DNA of 64,000 nucleotides, from the NCBI GenBank assembly GCA_964291445.2, contig OZ219863.1, positions 62,001 through 126,000 on the forward strand. The letters are read 5' to 3'. Made by a program: the position numbers and the translations under genes. The stretch comes from JAPOXR01 sp964291445. Lineage in GTDB: Bacteria; Pseudomonadota; Alphaproteobacteria; Rhodobacterales; Rhodobacteraceae. Positions within the stretch are counted from its first letter, which is position 1; each line of letters opens with the position of its first letter. Positions 24,321 through 33,137 of the stretch are shown in pieces. A model generated the notes under the pieces. It was not told the origin of the DNA and made no database searches. It was given only the letters and a program-made list of their open reading frames with translations.

Positions 24321-24995
24321 ATGATTACCAAACGCCAACTCGATTTACTGCAATTCATAGACCAACGAACGAGGCGCAACGGCGTGCCTCCATCCTTCGA
24401 AGAGATGAAGAATGCGCTGAACCTGAAGTCCAAATCGGGAATTCATCGCCTCATCATGTCGCTCGAGGAACGGGGGTTCCTGCGCCGGCTGCCAAACCGC
24501 GCCCGGGCGCTGGAAGTGGTCAGGATGCCGGAACAGGCAGCGGGGCCACCGCCATCGGAAGACCGGGAGGCCCATGCCAGCCGGCAAGCGGCCCTTGAGG
24601 AGATGTATGAAACGATCGTGGTCCCGGTCATGGGCAGGATTGCCGCCGGGTCCCCGGTCGAAGCCATCAGCCGCAAGGACCATGACATCAACGTGCCGGC
24701 ATTCATGCTCAGCGGAATTGGCGAGCATTTTGCCCTGACCGTCTCCGGAGATTCGATGATTGAAGCCGGAATCAGGGATGGCGATGTTGTCCTGATTCGC
24801 AAGCAGCACACGGCCGATAACGGGGAAATCATCGTCGCCCTGGTGAAGGGCGAGGAGGTCACCCTGAAGAGGCTGCGCAAGAAGGGAAGTTCGATTGCCC
24901 TCGAGGCGGCAAACCCGGAATTCGAGACCAGGGTCTACCGGACCAACGAGATCGACGTCCAGGGCAAGCTTGTCGGATTGCTGCGAAGCTACTAA
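24321..24995 (+). CDS. lexA: LexA repressor
   Basis: The SOS repressor: it binds DNA through an N-terminal winged helix and cleaves itself when RecA is activated. It has 224 residues. The N-terminal domain begins TKRQLDLLQFIDQRTRRNGVPPSFEEM with the recognition region LNLKSKSGIHRLIMSLE. The Ala-Gly cleavage site is in GRIAAGSPVEAI (about residue 112). The catalytic Ser is in SGDSMIEAGIRDGDVVLI and the Lys in VALVKGEEVTLKRL. The gene has its own promoter and box. gltX follows after 96 bp; the comEC gene often found between them is absent. Confidence 0.97.
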   Translation: MITKRQLDLLQFIDQRTRRNGVPPSFEEMKNALNLKSKSGIHRLIMSLEERGFLRRLPNRARALEVVRMPEQAAGPPPSEDREAHASRQAALEEMYETIVVPVMGRIAAGSPVEAISRKDHDINVPAFMLSGIGEHFALTVSGDSMIEAGIRDGDVVLIRKQHTADNGEIIVALVKGEEVTLKRLRKKGSSIALEAANPEFETRVYRTNEIDVQGKLVGLLRSY

Positions 24996-25091
24996 TTGGA
25001 TTTGCAGCCAGGACCGAAATCGCTGACCTCCTCGGGTCGAGCATCAAGGTGCCGGCCCGACAGGTCACGCGGAATCGAGGCAGGCCCCGAC

Positions 25092-26519
25092 ATGGCGCAC
25101 AGGAAGACAGCCACCAGGTTTGCCCCGTCACCGACCGGCATGCTGCATGTCGGCGGAGCCCGAACTGCCCTCTTCAACTGGCTGTATGCCAGGAAGACCG
25201 GGGGCAGTTTCAGGCTTCGAATCGAGGATACCGACCGGTCTCGCTCGACCCCCGAGGCGAGGGAAGCAATCGTCTCCGGCCTGACCTGGCTCGGGCTGGA
25301 CTGGGATGGCGATGCGGTCAGCCAGCATGCCAGGCTCGAATCGCACCGGGAGGCCGCCGGCATACTGCTCGAATCGGGGCATGCATATCGCTGCTTCTCC
25401 ACGCCGGAGGAAATCGACGCCGCCCGCAAGAAGGCCCGGGAGGAGAACCGGCCGGTCCTCTTTGCAAGCCCATGGCGGAATGCCGACCCTGCGTCCTGCC
25501 CCGACCGACCCTTCACCGTGCGACTCCGGTCGCCGGCGACCGGAGTCACCGCCGTTGACGATGCCGTCTGTGGCCGGGTGTCGTGGCAGAACGAGACGCT
25601 GGACGACATGATCATCGTCAGGTCCGATGGCACGCCCACATACAATCTTGCCGTGGTCGTGGATGACCGGGAAATGGGTATTACCCACGTCATCAGGGGC
25701 GATGACCACCTTTCGAATTCGGCCAGGCAGAAAATGGTCTATGATGCGTTTGGCTGGAAGGTTCCGGTCTTTGCGCATATCCCGCTGATCCACGGCGAGG
25801 ATGGCAGGAAGCTGTCGAAGCGATCCGGCGATCTGGGCCTCGAGCATTTTCGGGATTTGGGAATTCTGCCCGAGGCCATGCGCAACTACCTTGCCCGGCT
25901 TGGCTGGAGTCATGGCGATGACGAGTTCTTCACCACCGCCCAGGCAATTGACTGGTTTTCGCTGGACGGATTGCGAAAATCGCCCGCCAGGCTTGACAGG
26001 AAGAAACTGCTCAACCTGTCGCGCCAGCATTTGGCGCTCGCCGATGAATCGGTGCTGGCCCGGGAAATCATCGAACGCAGCGATCTCGTTCCGGATGCTG
26101 GCGGCGGGACCGAGCTGCATGCCAGGTTGGTCCAGGCCATGCCTGCCTTGCGGCAGGGCGCCAGGACATGCGTCGATCTTGCCGAACGGGCCCGATTCAT
26201 GCTGACCGGCCGGCCAGTTCCGGTCAGCGCCGATGCTGCACGCCTCCTCGATGCGGGCGGGACCGAATTGTTGCACGAGCTGGCAGCGGCAATCACCGCC
26301 GCCGAATGGAGCCGTGCCGGTCTCGAGGCCGCCACTGGCGAGTTCTGCCGCCAGCACCAGGTCAAGTTCGGCAAGCTGGCACAGCCGCTTCGGGCCGCGC
26401 TTGCCGGCTCGACGGTGACCCCGAGCGTGCTGGACATGATGGTGATCCTGGGACGGGACGACTCACTTGGCCGCCTCCGGGATGCATCCTGCGGCAAGCC
26501 GGAAGAAACCGACGGCTGA
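25092..26519 (+). CDS. gltX: Glutamyl-tRNA synthetase
   Basis: A class I aminoacyl-tRNA synthetase that charges tRNA-Glu. It has 475 residues from the ATG at 25092; codons upstream of this lack family character. The HIGH-type signature is in FAPSPTGMLHVGGARTALFN and the KMSKS-type one in DGRKLSKRSGDLGLEHF. RIEDTDRSRS and VIRGDDHLSNSARQ line the active site. The C-terminal anticodon-binding helical domain is complete. Because the genome may carry more than one gltX and may use Glu-tRNA-Gln, the precise tRNA range is open. gltA follows after a structured 297-bp gap. Confidence 0.96.
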   Translation: MAHRKTATRFAPSPTGMLHVGGARTALFNWLYARKTGGSFRLRIEDTDRSRSTPEAREAIVSGLTWLGLDWDGDAVSQHARLESHREAAGILLESGHAYRCFSTPEEIDAARKKAREENRPVLFASPWRNADPASCPDRPFTVRLRSPATGVTAVDDAVCGRVSWQNETLDDMIIVRSDGTPTYNLAVVVDDREMGITHVIRGDDHLSNSARQKMVYDAFGWKVPVFAHIPLIHGEDGRKLSKRSGDLGLEHFRDLGILPEAMRNYLARLGWSHGDDEFFTTAQAIDWFSLDGLRKSPARLDRKKLLNLSRQHLALADESVLAREIIERSDLVPDAGGGTELHARLVQAMPALRQGARTCVDLAERARFMLTGRPVPVSADAARLLDAGGTELLHELAAAITAAEWSRAGLEAATGEFCRQHQVKFGKLAQPLRAALAGSTVTPSVLDMMVILGRDDSLGRLRDASCGKPEETDG

Positions 26520-26816
26520 GGCATGTCCGGCGGCCGGCAGAGGGCCGGACGGACCGACGCGGACATTGAACCTTGCCGCCGAATTGGATAAGTGTCCGTC
26601 ATCCGGGATGCCGGGCTCACTTGCGGTTGAGTGGCATTGAGCCCCGCATGCGAACTGCCGAAGCCCTGCATGAAACAGCCAGATTGCAGCACGGTTCGTC
26701 GATGCCCGGCCTTTCGGGCATGGGCATGGCTCGATGCTGGCGGTGGCGGCCCGAGCGCATCCGGATTCCCGGATGCAGATGAGGCAGCCCGGAGAAGAAT
26801 TGAAGAGGAGAATTGC
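26520..26816 (+). other. Structured non-coding leader upstream of gltA
   Basis: This gap has no convincing gene. It contains a stem pairing 26525-26531 with 26544-26550 just after the gltX stop (possible weak terminator), a 7-bp stem ATGCCCG/CGGGCAT with a 6-base loop at 26702-26721, and a perfect 8-bp stem GCATCCGG/CCGGATGC with a 4-base loop at 26757-26776, followed by AAGAGGAG before the gltA ATG. The last two would lie in the gltA 5' untranslated region. Confidence 0.5.
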
Positions 26817-28112
26817 ATGCTGGACAACACCCGAATGGCGACACTGGAAATCGGCAACAGGCGACTGGAGCTCCCGGTGTCTTCGCCAACGATCGGCCCG
26901 GATGTCATCGATGTTCGAAGATTGTATGCCGATGCCGGCCTGTTCACCTTCGACCCGGGCTACACCTCGACCGCATCCTGCGAATCGAAGATCACCTTCA
27001 TCGATGGCGAGGAAGGAAAGTTGCTGTACCGGGGCTATCCGGTGGAGCAGCTAGCCAGGCATTCGAGCTTCGTGGAGGTGTGCTACCTCCTGCTCTATGG
27101 CGAGCTGCCAAACCGGGACCAGCTGGAAGATTTCGATGAACGCGTGACCATGCACACAATGGTTCACGACCAGATGAACTATTTTTTCAGAGGGTTCCGG
27201 CGGGATGCTCACCCGATGGCCATCATCACCGGCGTCATGGGGGCCATGTCGGCATTCTACCATGATTCCACCGACATCTCCGATCCGGTCCAGCGGGAGA
27301 TCGCGTCGGTCAGGATGATTGCCAAGCTGCCGACCATCGTGGCCATGGCCTACAAATACTCGATCGGGCAGCCATTCATCTATCCCAAGAACAATCTTGA
27401 CTACGCGTCGAATTTTCTGCGCATGTGTTTCAAGGTTCCACCCGAGAGATTTTCCGTCGAGCCGGAGATCGCCCGGGCCATCGACCGGATTTTCGTGCTG
27501 CATGCCGACCACGAACAGAATGCCTCCACCTCGACGGTGCGGCTGGCCGGATCATCCGGCGCCAACCCGTTTGCCTGTATCGCCGCCGGCATCGCCTGCC
27601 TGTGGGGGCCGGCACATGGCGGCGCCAACGAGGCCTGCCTGATGATGCTCCGTGAGATCGGCACGCCGGACCGGATCCCCGAATTCATCAACCGGGCCAA
27701 GGATCCGTCCGACCCGTTTAGGCTGATGGGATTCGGACACCGGGTGTACAAGAATTTCGATCCACGCGCCCGGATCATGAAGAATTCGGCGGACGAGGTC
27801 CTCGATCTCGTGCCCAATGACAATGTGCCGACGCTGCAGGTTGCCCGCGAGCTGGAGAGGATTGCACTCGAGGATGATTATTTCCAGCAACGGCGGCTGT
27901 ATCCGAACGTGGATTTCTATTCCGGGATCATCCTGGATGCGATCGGCTTCCCAACTTCGATGTTCACGCCGATCTTTGCCCTGTCCAGGACCGTTGGCTG
28001 GATTTCCCAATGGCAGGAAATGATCGCCGACCCGACCCAGAAGATTGGCCGACCCCGCCAGAAATATACCGGTCTGAAGGAACGGGACGTCCTGCCGCTC
28101 GCCGAACGGTAG
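26817..28112 (+). CDS. gltA: Citrate synthase (type II, hexameric)
   Basis: This enzyme condenses oxaloacetate and acetyl-CoA to citrate, the entry step of the TCA cycle. It has 431 residues, and AAGAGGAG precedes the chosen ATG. Landmarks include FTFDPGYTSTASCESKITFIDGEEG, YRGYPVEQLA, the His of HADHEQNASTSTVRLAGSSGANPFACIAAGI and the catalytic region LWGPAHGGANEA, then FRLMGFGHRVYKNFDPRA and the late Asp in YPNVDFYSGI. The last five codons lie in the first unit of a 41-bp tandem repeat that fills the gap to the convergent gene. Confidence 0.97.
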   Translation: MLDNTRMATLEIGNRRLELPVSSPTIGPDVIDVRRLYADAGLFTFDPGYTSTASCESKITFIDGEEGKLLYRGYPVEQLARHSSFVEVCYLLLYGELPNRDQLEDFDERVTMHTMVHDQMNYFFRGFRRDAHPMAIITGVMGAMSAFYHDSTDISDPVQREIASVRMIAKLPTIVAMAYKYSIGQPFIYPKNNLDYASNFLRMCFKVPPERFSVEPEIARAIDRIFVLHADHEQNASTSTVRLAGSSGANPFACIAAGIACLWGPAHGGANEACLMMLREIGTPDRIPEFINRAKDPSDPFRLMGFGHRVYKNFDPRARIMKNSADEVLDLVPNDNVPTLQVARELERIALEDDYFQQRRLYPNVDFYSGIILDAIGFPTSMFTPIFALSRTVGWISQWQEMIADPTQKIGRPRQKYTGLKERDVLPLAER

Positions 28113-28215
28113 GCGGCAAATCGCCGGGCGTCATGCCGCTTGCCGAATGGTTGGTGGTCAATCGCGGAGCACCGTGCCGCTTGCCGAATGGCAGGCAGCG
28201 ATTCGCGGCGGCAGC
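28093..28215. repeat. 41-bp tandem repeat, three units, at the gltA 3' end
   Basis: Units at 28093-28133, 28134-28174 and 28175-28215 each begin TGCCGCTYGCCGAAYGG and match one another at roughly 70 percent of positions. The array starts inside the last gltA codons (LPLAER and the stop) and ends one base before the stop codon of the convergent gene, so it fills the whole gap. Drift between units shows that it is not recent. Confidence 0.85.
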
Positions 28216-28216
28216 G

Positions 28217-28552
28217 TTACTGACGGCTGCCGGAATTTCCGCCGCTGCCCTGCATCCCCCCGTTCTCCGGCTGCCCGGGCGTGCGCCTGGCTGATCGCCG
28301 GCGCCGCCTAGCTGCCGGCTGCGTCAGCCCGTCCTTGAGCAGCCTGGTCATCGGGTGGTCCGGGTTTTCGTCGCCATGGATCTCCAGCAATAGCCGCATC
28401 GCCTCGTGGCAGGCCGGCTGGTCGGGCATTCCCAGCACCCAGTCGAGAAAGATGGTCCGGCAATCCGGTTCGGTAATTCCGGCAATCCGGTAGGATTCGC
28501 GGATCAGGCCGCGGGGATCGGCCGCCTTGGCCCGGTCTGACCGTTCGCTCAT
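28217..28552 (-). CDS. Small conserved hypothetical protein coupled to glnE
   Basis: A 111-residue cytoplasmic protein with no function I can name. The first 75 residues look conserved: LIRESYRIAGITEPDCRTIFLDWVLGMP, an acidic middle, and DHPMTRLLKDGL. A low-complexity basic and Gly/Ser-rich tail follows (RRRRRSARR, then GGMQGSGGNSGS) that is probably species specific. The start overlaps the glnE stop by 4 bp (ATGA), so it is translated with glnE. There is no signal peptide or membrane segment. I recall similar small proteins next to other alphaproteobacterial genes without a known role. Confidence 0.75.
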   Translation of the reverse strand: MSERSDRAKAADPRGLIRESYRIAGITEPDCRTIFLDWVLGMPDQPACHEAMRLLLEIHGDENPDHPMTRLLKDGLTQPAARRRRRSARRTPGQPENGGMQGSGGNSGSRQ

Positions 28553-31338
28553 GATCGAACTTCCTCCTGGCTGTTGCGGTCAATCACACGCCTGATGATC
28601 TCCCTGCACATCCGGCGCTCCTTCTGCAAGCGGGTCGCCAGCGCACCGGTATCTGCCTCCCCGGTCTCCCGCAACAGGAAGGCAACCGCCCCCTCCCCGG
28701 CCTCTTCCGGCCGAAAGGTGCTGTCGACGGTCAGCCTTGCGACCTGCAACAGCTGGCGGAGCGTGGCGTAGCAGGCGAGCAAGGCCTCCGCTTCCTCCTT
28801 CCGGAGCCAACTGCTTCCGGCCCCGGCGGCAAGCTGACCCGAAATCGATCTCGAATACTCGCCGGCAACCAGGGCGCCCGCCTGGACCACAAGTTCGATA
28901 TCGAGCAGGCGGCCGCGGCCGAGACGAGCCTCCCACGGGTCCTGGTCCCGATTTGCCGGCAAATTCTCCTCGAGCCGGCTTCGCATGGAACGCAGGGCGT
29001 CGATCACGTCCGGGCGGCGGCCCCTGGACATGATGACCTGTCTCCTGATCCGTTCGAATTCCTGCCCGATCTTCCCGGAGCCGGCCACCTGGCGCGCCCG
29101 GGTCAGCGCCATGTGCTCCCAGGCCCATGCCTCCTTGTTCTGGTAATGCTCAAATGCGGCCAGCGACGTTGCCACCGGCCCCTGGTTGCCGGACGGCCGC
29201 AACCGCATGTCGATGGAATACAGGCGTCCCTCCACGGTCTGCGCCGACAACGCCGATACCAGCCCCTGGGTCAGGCGGGCAAAATACTTGCGGGCCGGCA
29301 GCGGCCTGGGTCCATTCGAGAACCCGTCCTGGAGCGGGTCGAAGATGACCAGCAGGTCAAGGTCGGATTGGGCGGTCAGCCGACCGGCGCCAAGCGATCC
29401 CATCCCGATGATGGCGACGCCCCGACCTGGCGGACTGCCATGCCTGGCCGTCAGCTGGGTGATTACCTGGTCCAGGAGCGAGCGCAGCACTGCCTCGGCG
29501 ACATCGGCATAGCAGCGGGCCGATTGTTCCCAGTCGATATGTCCCCGCAAATGCTGCACACCGATCCTGAAATGATGGTCCTTCATCCATCGTCGGCTGG
29601 CATCGAGGATGCTCTCGAAATCACCTTCACGGGACAGGATCGAATCGAGATTGCCGGCCAGCTCCGGCGCCGATTCGGTCCGGTCGAAGAAATTTCCGTC
29701 AAGCACGGCATCGAGCACCTGCGAGTTGCGTGCCAGGTACGCGGACAGTCCGGGCGCCGTTCCGCAGATATCCGTCAACAGGTCAATCAGCACCGGGTTG
29801 GATTCCAGCAGGGAAAACAGCTGGATGCCAGCCGGGAGTCCACGCAGGAACCCCTCGAATTGCGAGATCGCCTGCCCCTGGTTCGGCGAGCGCTGCAAAC
29901 CGGACATGATCGTTGGCAGGATTCTCGAAAACACGGTGCGGGCCCGCTCGCTTCGCATGACCGGAAACCGACGCCAACCTTCGGCGGCTTCGAGGATGTC
30001 CGGACTGACATCCACCGGCGGCAGATCCTTGCTGCCGGCATTTGAGGTGGAGAAATAGTCGCCGGTCACCCTGTCGACGGCACGCATTACCGCCTCGATT
30101 CCGCCGACAAAGGCCTCGATGTCCGACTCGCCGCTCAGCGCCGCCACCCGCCGCAGATCGTCCTCGCCTGCCGGCAGGCTGTGCGTCTGCAGGTCATTGA
30201 CCATCTGCAGGCGATGCTCGATGCGCCGCAGCCTGGTGTAGCTGTCACCAAGAAGCGTCCGTGTTTCTGCATGCATCCATCCCCGGCTGCTCAGGACCGA
30301 CAACCCGCCCAGCGTATCGCGCACCCGCAGCGAGTGATCCCGGCCACCGGCAATCATCTGCATGGACTGCGTCATCATCTCGATGTCGCGAATGCCTCCC
30401 CGGCCGAGTTTCAGGTTGGAACCGCCGCCCGCCTGGTCGATTTCAACCTGCTGCTTGATCATCCGCCGCATGTTCCTGGCATCCTCGACCGATGCAAAGT
30501 CGAGACTTCGTCGCCAGATGAATGGCTCGAGCGCCTGCAGGAACCTGTCCCCCGCCTCCCGGTCGCCGGCGCAAGGCCGGGCCTTGATGAAGGCGGCCCG
30601 CTCCCAGGTCCGGCCGAAGCTCTCATAGTATCTTTCTGCCGCCTCGGCCGAGATGCAGACCGGCGTGACCAGGGGATCCGGCCGCAATCGAAGATCGGTC
30701 CTGAAGACATATCCGCCCTCGGAATGGCTGCTCATCATCGAGACAAAACGCCTTGTTGCCCGCACGAACCTGCTGCGCATGACCTGCAGCTCGGCCTCCG
30801 TTGCATCCTGGTCATCGAACAGGATGATCAAATCGACATCCGAGGAATAGTTGAGCTCGCACGCCCCCATCTTGCCCATGGCAAGAACGAACATGCCGTC
30901 GAGCAGTTCGGGTGGCCCTTCGCCCCTGCCATCCTTGCGCAAGATGGCCTGCAGGCAGGTCTGCACGGCCAAATCGGCAAACCCGGTCATCGCCGCCATT
31001 GTCTCCTGGAGCGACCAGACCCCGCCGAGATCGGCAAGGGCAGTCAGGATTGCCACCCGCTTCTTGGCGATTCGCAGCAGGCGGGCAGCGTTACCGGCAT
31101 CCCCGGGGATGTCCGCGGACAGCAGTTCCGACAACACCTCGTCCGGCGACCGGCCGGCAAGCGCCGCCAGCCACTCGGCATCCCGTTCGGCAATCGACCG
31201 AAGGAACGGGCTGCAGCTGGTGGCGTGGCTGACCAATTGCCGGAAATTCGGCGAACCGCTTCCCAGATACGGGCCCATGTCAAATCCGCAATCATCGTCG
31301 AGAATCCCCGGCATGTCGGAAATGCGGGTCTCAAACAT
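28549..31338 (-). CDS. glnE: Glutamine synthetase adenylyltransferase/adenylyl-removing enzyme
   Basis: A bifunctional nitrogen-control enzyme that adds AMP to, or removes it from, glutamine synthetase under PII control. It has 929 residues. Both nucleotidyltransferase domains are readable: the N-terminal deadenylylase with GKMGACELNYSSDVDLIILFDD (about residues 155-176) and the C-terminal adenylylase with GMGSLGAGRLTAQSDLDLLVIFDP (about 640-665), each with the DxD pair. The GlnE helical linker lies between them. The ATG at 31338 follows GCAGGAG and is preferred over one 51 bp upstream. It sits between gltA and lpxB, which are neighbours in related genomes. Confidence 0.95.
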   Translation of the reverse strand: MFETRISDMPGILDDDCGFDMGPYLGSGSPNFRQLVSHATSCSPFLRSIAERDAEWLAALAGRSPDEVLSELLSADIPGDAGNAARLLRIAKKRVAILTALADLGGVWSLQETMAAMTGFADLAVQTCLQAILRKDGRGEGPPELLDGMFVLAMGKMGACELNYSSDVDLIILFDDQDATEAELQVMRSRFVRATRRFVSMMSSHSEGGYVFRTDLRLRPDPLVTPVCISAEAAERYYESFGRTWERAAFIKARPCAGDREAGDRFLQALEPFIWRRSLDFASVEDARNMRRMIKQQVEIDQAGGGSNLKLGRGGIRDIEMMTQSMQMIAGGRDHSLRVRDTLGGLSVLSSRGWMHAETRTLLGDSYTRLRRIEHRLQMVNDLQTHSLPAGEDDLRRVAALSGESDIEAFVGGIEAVMRAVDRVTGDYFSTSNAGSKDLPPVDVSPDILEAAEGWRRFPVMRSERARTVFSRILPTIMSGLQRSPNQGQAISQFEGFLRGLPAGIQLFSLLESNPVLIDLLTDICGTAPGLSAYLARNSQVLDAVLDGNFFDRTESAPELAGNLDSILSREGDFESILDASRRWMKDHHFRIGVQHLRGHIDWEQSARCYADVAEAVLRSLLDQVITQLTARHGSPPGRGVAIIGMGSLGAGRLTAQSDLDLLVIFDPLQDGFSNGPRPLPARKYFARLTQGLVSALSAQTVEGRLYSIDMRLRPSGNQGPVATSLAAFEHYQNKEAWAWEHMALTRARQVAGSGKIGQEFERIRRQVIMSRGRRPDVIDALRSMRSRLEENLPANRDQDPWEARLGRGRLLDIELVVQAGALVAGEYSRSISGQLAAGAGSSWLRKEEAEALLACYATLRQLLQVARLTVDSTFRPEEAGEGAVAFLLRETGEADTGALATRLQKERRMCREIIRRVIDRNSQEEVRS

Positions 31339-31504
31339 GACTGCTCCTGCCTGCTTCGAACACCTGCCGGCCATCATTGCGGATGTCATGCATGGTCATG
31401 TCTGTCCCTGTCTGCGTCCGACATGTGCCGGATGTCATGCACGATATTGTCCCGCCGGCAACTCCCCTGTATTTGCCGGCCAGTCATGTCGGGAGCACGG
31501 ATCG

Positions 31505-31975
31505 TTGGGAAACAGCGTGGAGCGAGTTCGGCGCTGCCTGGTCGGCCAGGGACTGGCCGCCAACATCGTCAAGTTCGAGAATCCGGCCAGGACCGCCGGG
31601 GAGGCGGCGGCGGAGATTGGCTGCGAGCTCGACCAGATCGTCAAATCCATGGTATTTGCCGACCACTCGGCCGGCAGCGTCTTCCTCTTCCTGACACCCG
31701 GTGGCCGACGGGTCCTGACCGGCATGGCGGCGCAGTTGGCCGGGACCGGCCTTGTCAGGGCCGAGCCGGCGCTGGTTCGCCGGCACACCGGCTTCAGCAT
31801 TGGCGGCGTGGCCCCGGTTGCCCATCCGGCGCCGATCCGCAGCTTCATCGACCATCGCCTGCTGCATTTCTCCGAAGTCTGGGCAGCGGCCGGAACACCA
31901 CATCATGTCTTCAACATCGATCCGGCCGAACTGGTGACGGTGTTCGGGGCCGAACCTGCCGGTTTTTCGCAATGA
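31505..31975 (+). CDS. YbaK/EbsC-family aminoacyl-tRNA deacylase
   Basis: A trans-editing protein of about 156 residues that hydrolyses mischarged aminoacyl-tRNA. It shows the family pattern: ERVRRCLVGQGL, a helix, ELDQIVKSMVF with the active-site Lys, VLTGMAAQLAG, and HTGFSIGGVAPVAHP followed by VFNIDPAEL. The start is uncertain. TTG at 31505 follows GGGAG at 9 bases; GTG at 31517 is the alternative, and both leave the whole domain. Its 3' end overlaps the convergent lpxB end by 65 bp. It is transcribed away from glnE. Confidence 0.85.
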   Translation: MGNSVERVRRCLVGQGLAANIVKFENPARTAGEAAAEIGCELDQIVKSMVFADHSAGSVFLFLTPGGRRVLTGMAAQLAGTGLVRAEPALVRRHTGFSIGGVAPVAHPAPIRSFIDHRLLHFSEVWAAAGTPHHVFNIDPAELVTVFGAEPAGFSQ

Positions 31976-33137
31976 CATCCAGCACCGCCCGCGCCGCCCT
32001 GGTGCCGGATTGCTCGCCACCCGCTCCCAGCTTTTCCCTGACCCTGGCAAATGCCTGACGCTGCCGGTCCTGTTGCCTGCGATCCCGTGCCAACGCTTCA
32101 ATCGCGCCGCTGATCAGCCCTGGCTGGCAGTTTCTGCCCAGCAATTCCGGAACCGTGGCGGACCCGTCAACCAAATTGACGAGGCTGACGGTTTCGACCT
32201 TCAGCAGGCTGCCAATCAGCTGGCGCGAGATCCATTTCATGTCATAGGCCACGACCATCGGCGTATCGGCCATGGCCAACTCAAGGGCAACGGTTCCCGA
32301 GGCCGCCAGCGCCAGGTCGGCCAGCTGCAGCGCTGCCAGCTTGCGGTCCTCGGCCGCGGGCAGCGCCATTCCCCTCGGGTCAAGTAGTTGCACCTGTTCC
32401 GGCCAATCCTCAAGGTAGCGCTCCAGCCTGGCCGCCACCGAGGCCGCGGCCGGAACGATGATGCGGAATTCCGGCTGCCGCTCGCAAAACATGCCGACCG
32501 CCCGCCCGAAGACTGGCGCCAGGATCTCGATCTCCGAGTGTCGGGATCCCGGCAACACCACCAGCACCGGCCCCTGCCCTTCCTCCAGCCCGGCATGGCG
32601 CCACGACTCGTCCCGGCTGGCGGTTGCCGGCCGATCCGCTGCCGGATGTCCGACAAAGGTCGAGTCCACCCCGTTCTCGGCCAGGAATTCCGGCTCGAAG
32701 GGCAAGAGGGCCAGCACATGGTCAACTGCGCCTGCCAGCCTCTTGGCCCGGCCGCTGCGCCAGGCCCAGACCGACGGCGACACGTAGTGGATGATTGGGA
32801 AGCGCCCGCCTCCTTCCCTGACCCGGCGGGCAACTCTCAGGCAGAAATCCGGGCTGTCGATGGTCACCATGACATCGGGATTCTCGGCCAGCGCCGCCTC
32901 GGCCGTCACGTTGACCAGCTTCAGCAGAGACGGCAAATGCCTGACGATTTCGACGATCCCCATGACCGAAAGCCTGCTGAAATCATAGAGGCTCACCAGC
33001 CCGCAACTGGCCATTTCCGGTCCGCCAACCCCCGAGAACCCGACGGGGCTGGCGAGTTTTGCCAGTCCGGTCATCAGCGATGCCCCGAGGCGGTCGCCGG
33101 ACGGCTCGCCAGCTACCAGGAAGACCCGCCGGCTCAA
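31911..33137 (-). CDS. lpxB: Lipid-A-disaccharide synthase
   Basis: A glycosyltransferase that joins UDP-diacylglucosamine and lipid X to form the lipid A disaccharide on the inner membrane. It has 408 residues. FLVAGEPSGDRLGASLMTGL opens the protein; GVGGPEMASCGL, VTIDSPDFCLRVA, IHYVSPSVWAWR and VLPGSRHSEIEIL are diagnostic. The TTG at 33137 overlaps the lpxI stop (TTGA) and follows AAGGGA. The last 20 residues run beyond the usual end and overlap the convergent ybaK-like gene. Final gene of the pyrH-lpxB block. Confidence 0.95.
   Translation of the reverse strand: MSRRVFLVAGEPSGDRLGASLMTGLAKLASPVGFSGVGGPEMASCGLVSLYDFSRLSVMGIVEIVRHLPSLLKLVNVTAEAALAENPDVMVTIDSPDFCLRVARRVREGGGRFPIIHYVSPSVWAWRSGRAKRLAGAVDHVLALLPFEPEFLAENGVDSTFVGHPAADRPATASRDESWRHAGLEEGQGPVLVVLPGSRHSEIEILAPVFGRAVGMFCERQPEFRIIVPAAASVAARLERYLEDWPEQVQLLDPRGMALPAAEDRKLAALQLADLALAASGTVALELAMADTPMVVAYDMKWISRQLIGSLLKVETVSLVNLVDGSATVPELLGRNCQPGLISGAIEALARDRRQQDRQRQAFARVREKLGAGGEQSGTRAARAVLDVIAKNRQVRPRTPSPVRPDRC

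Noticed and set aside
31380..31441. Direct repeat CGGATGTCATGCA near the glnE and ybaK starts
   Set aside because: Only the 13 bases match across a 49-bp offset and the flanks are unrelated; too weak to list as a repeat.
29113..32058. Long plus-strand open frames opposite glnE
   Set aside because: They are antisense shadows of glnE; only the part from 31505 has protein family character (YbaK).
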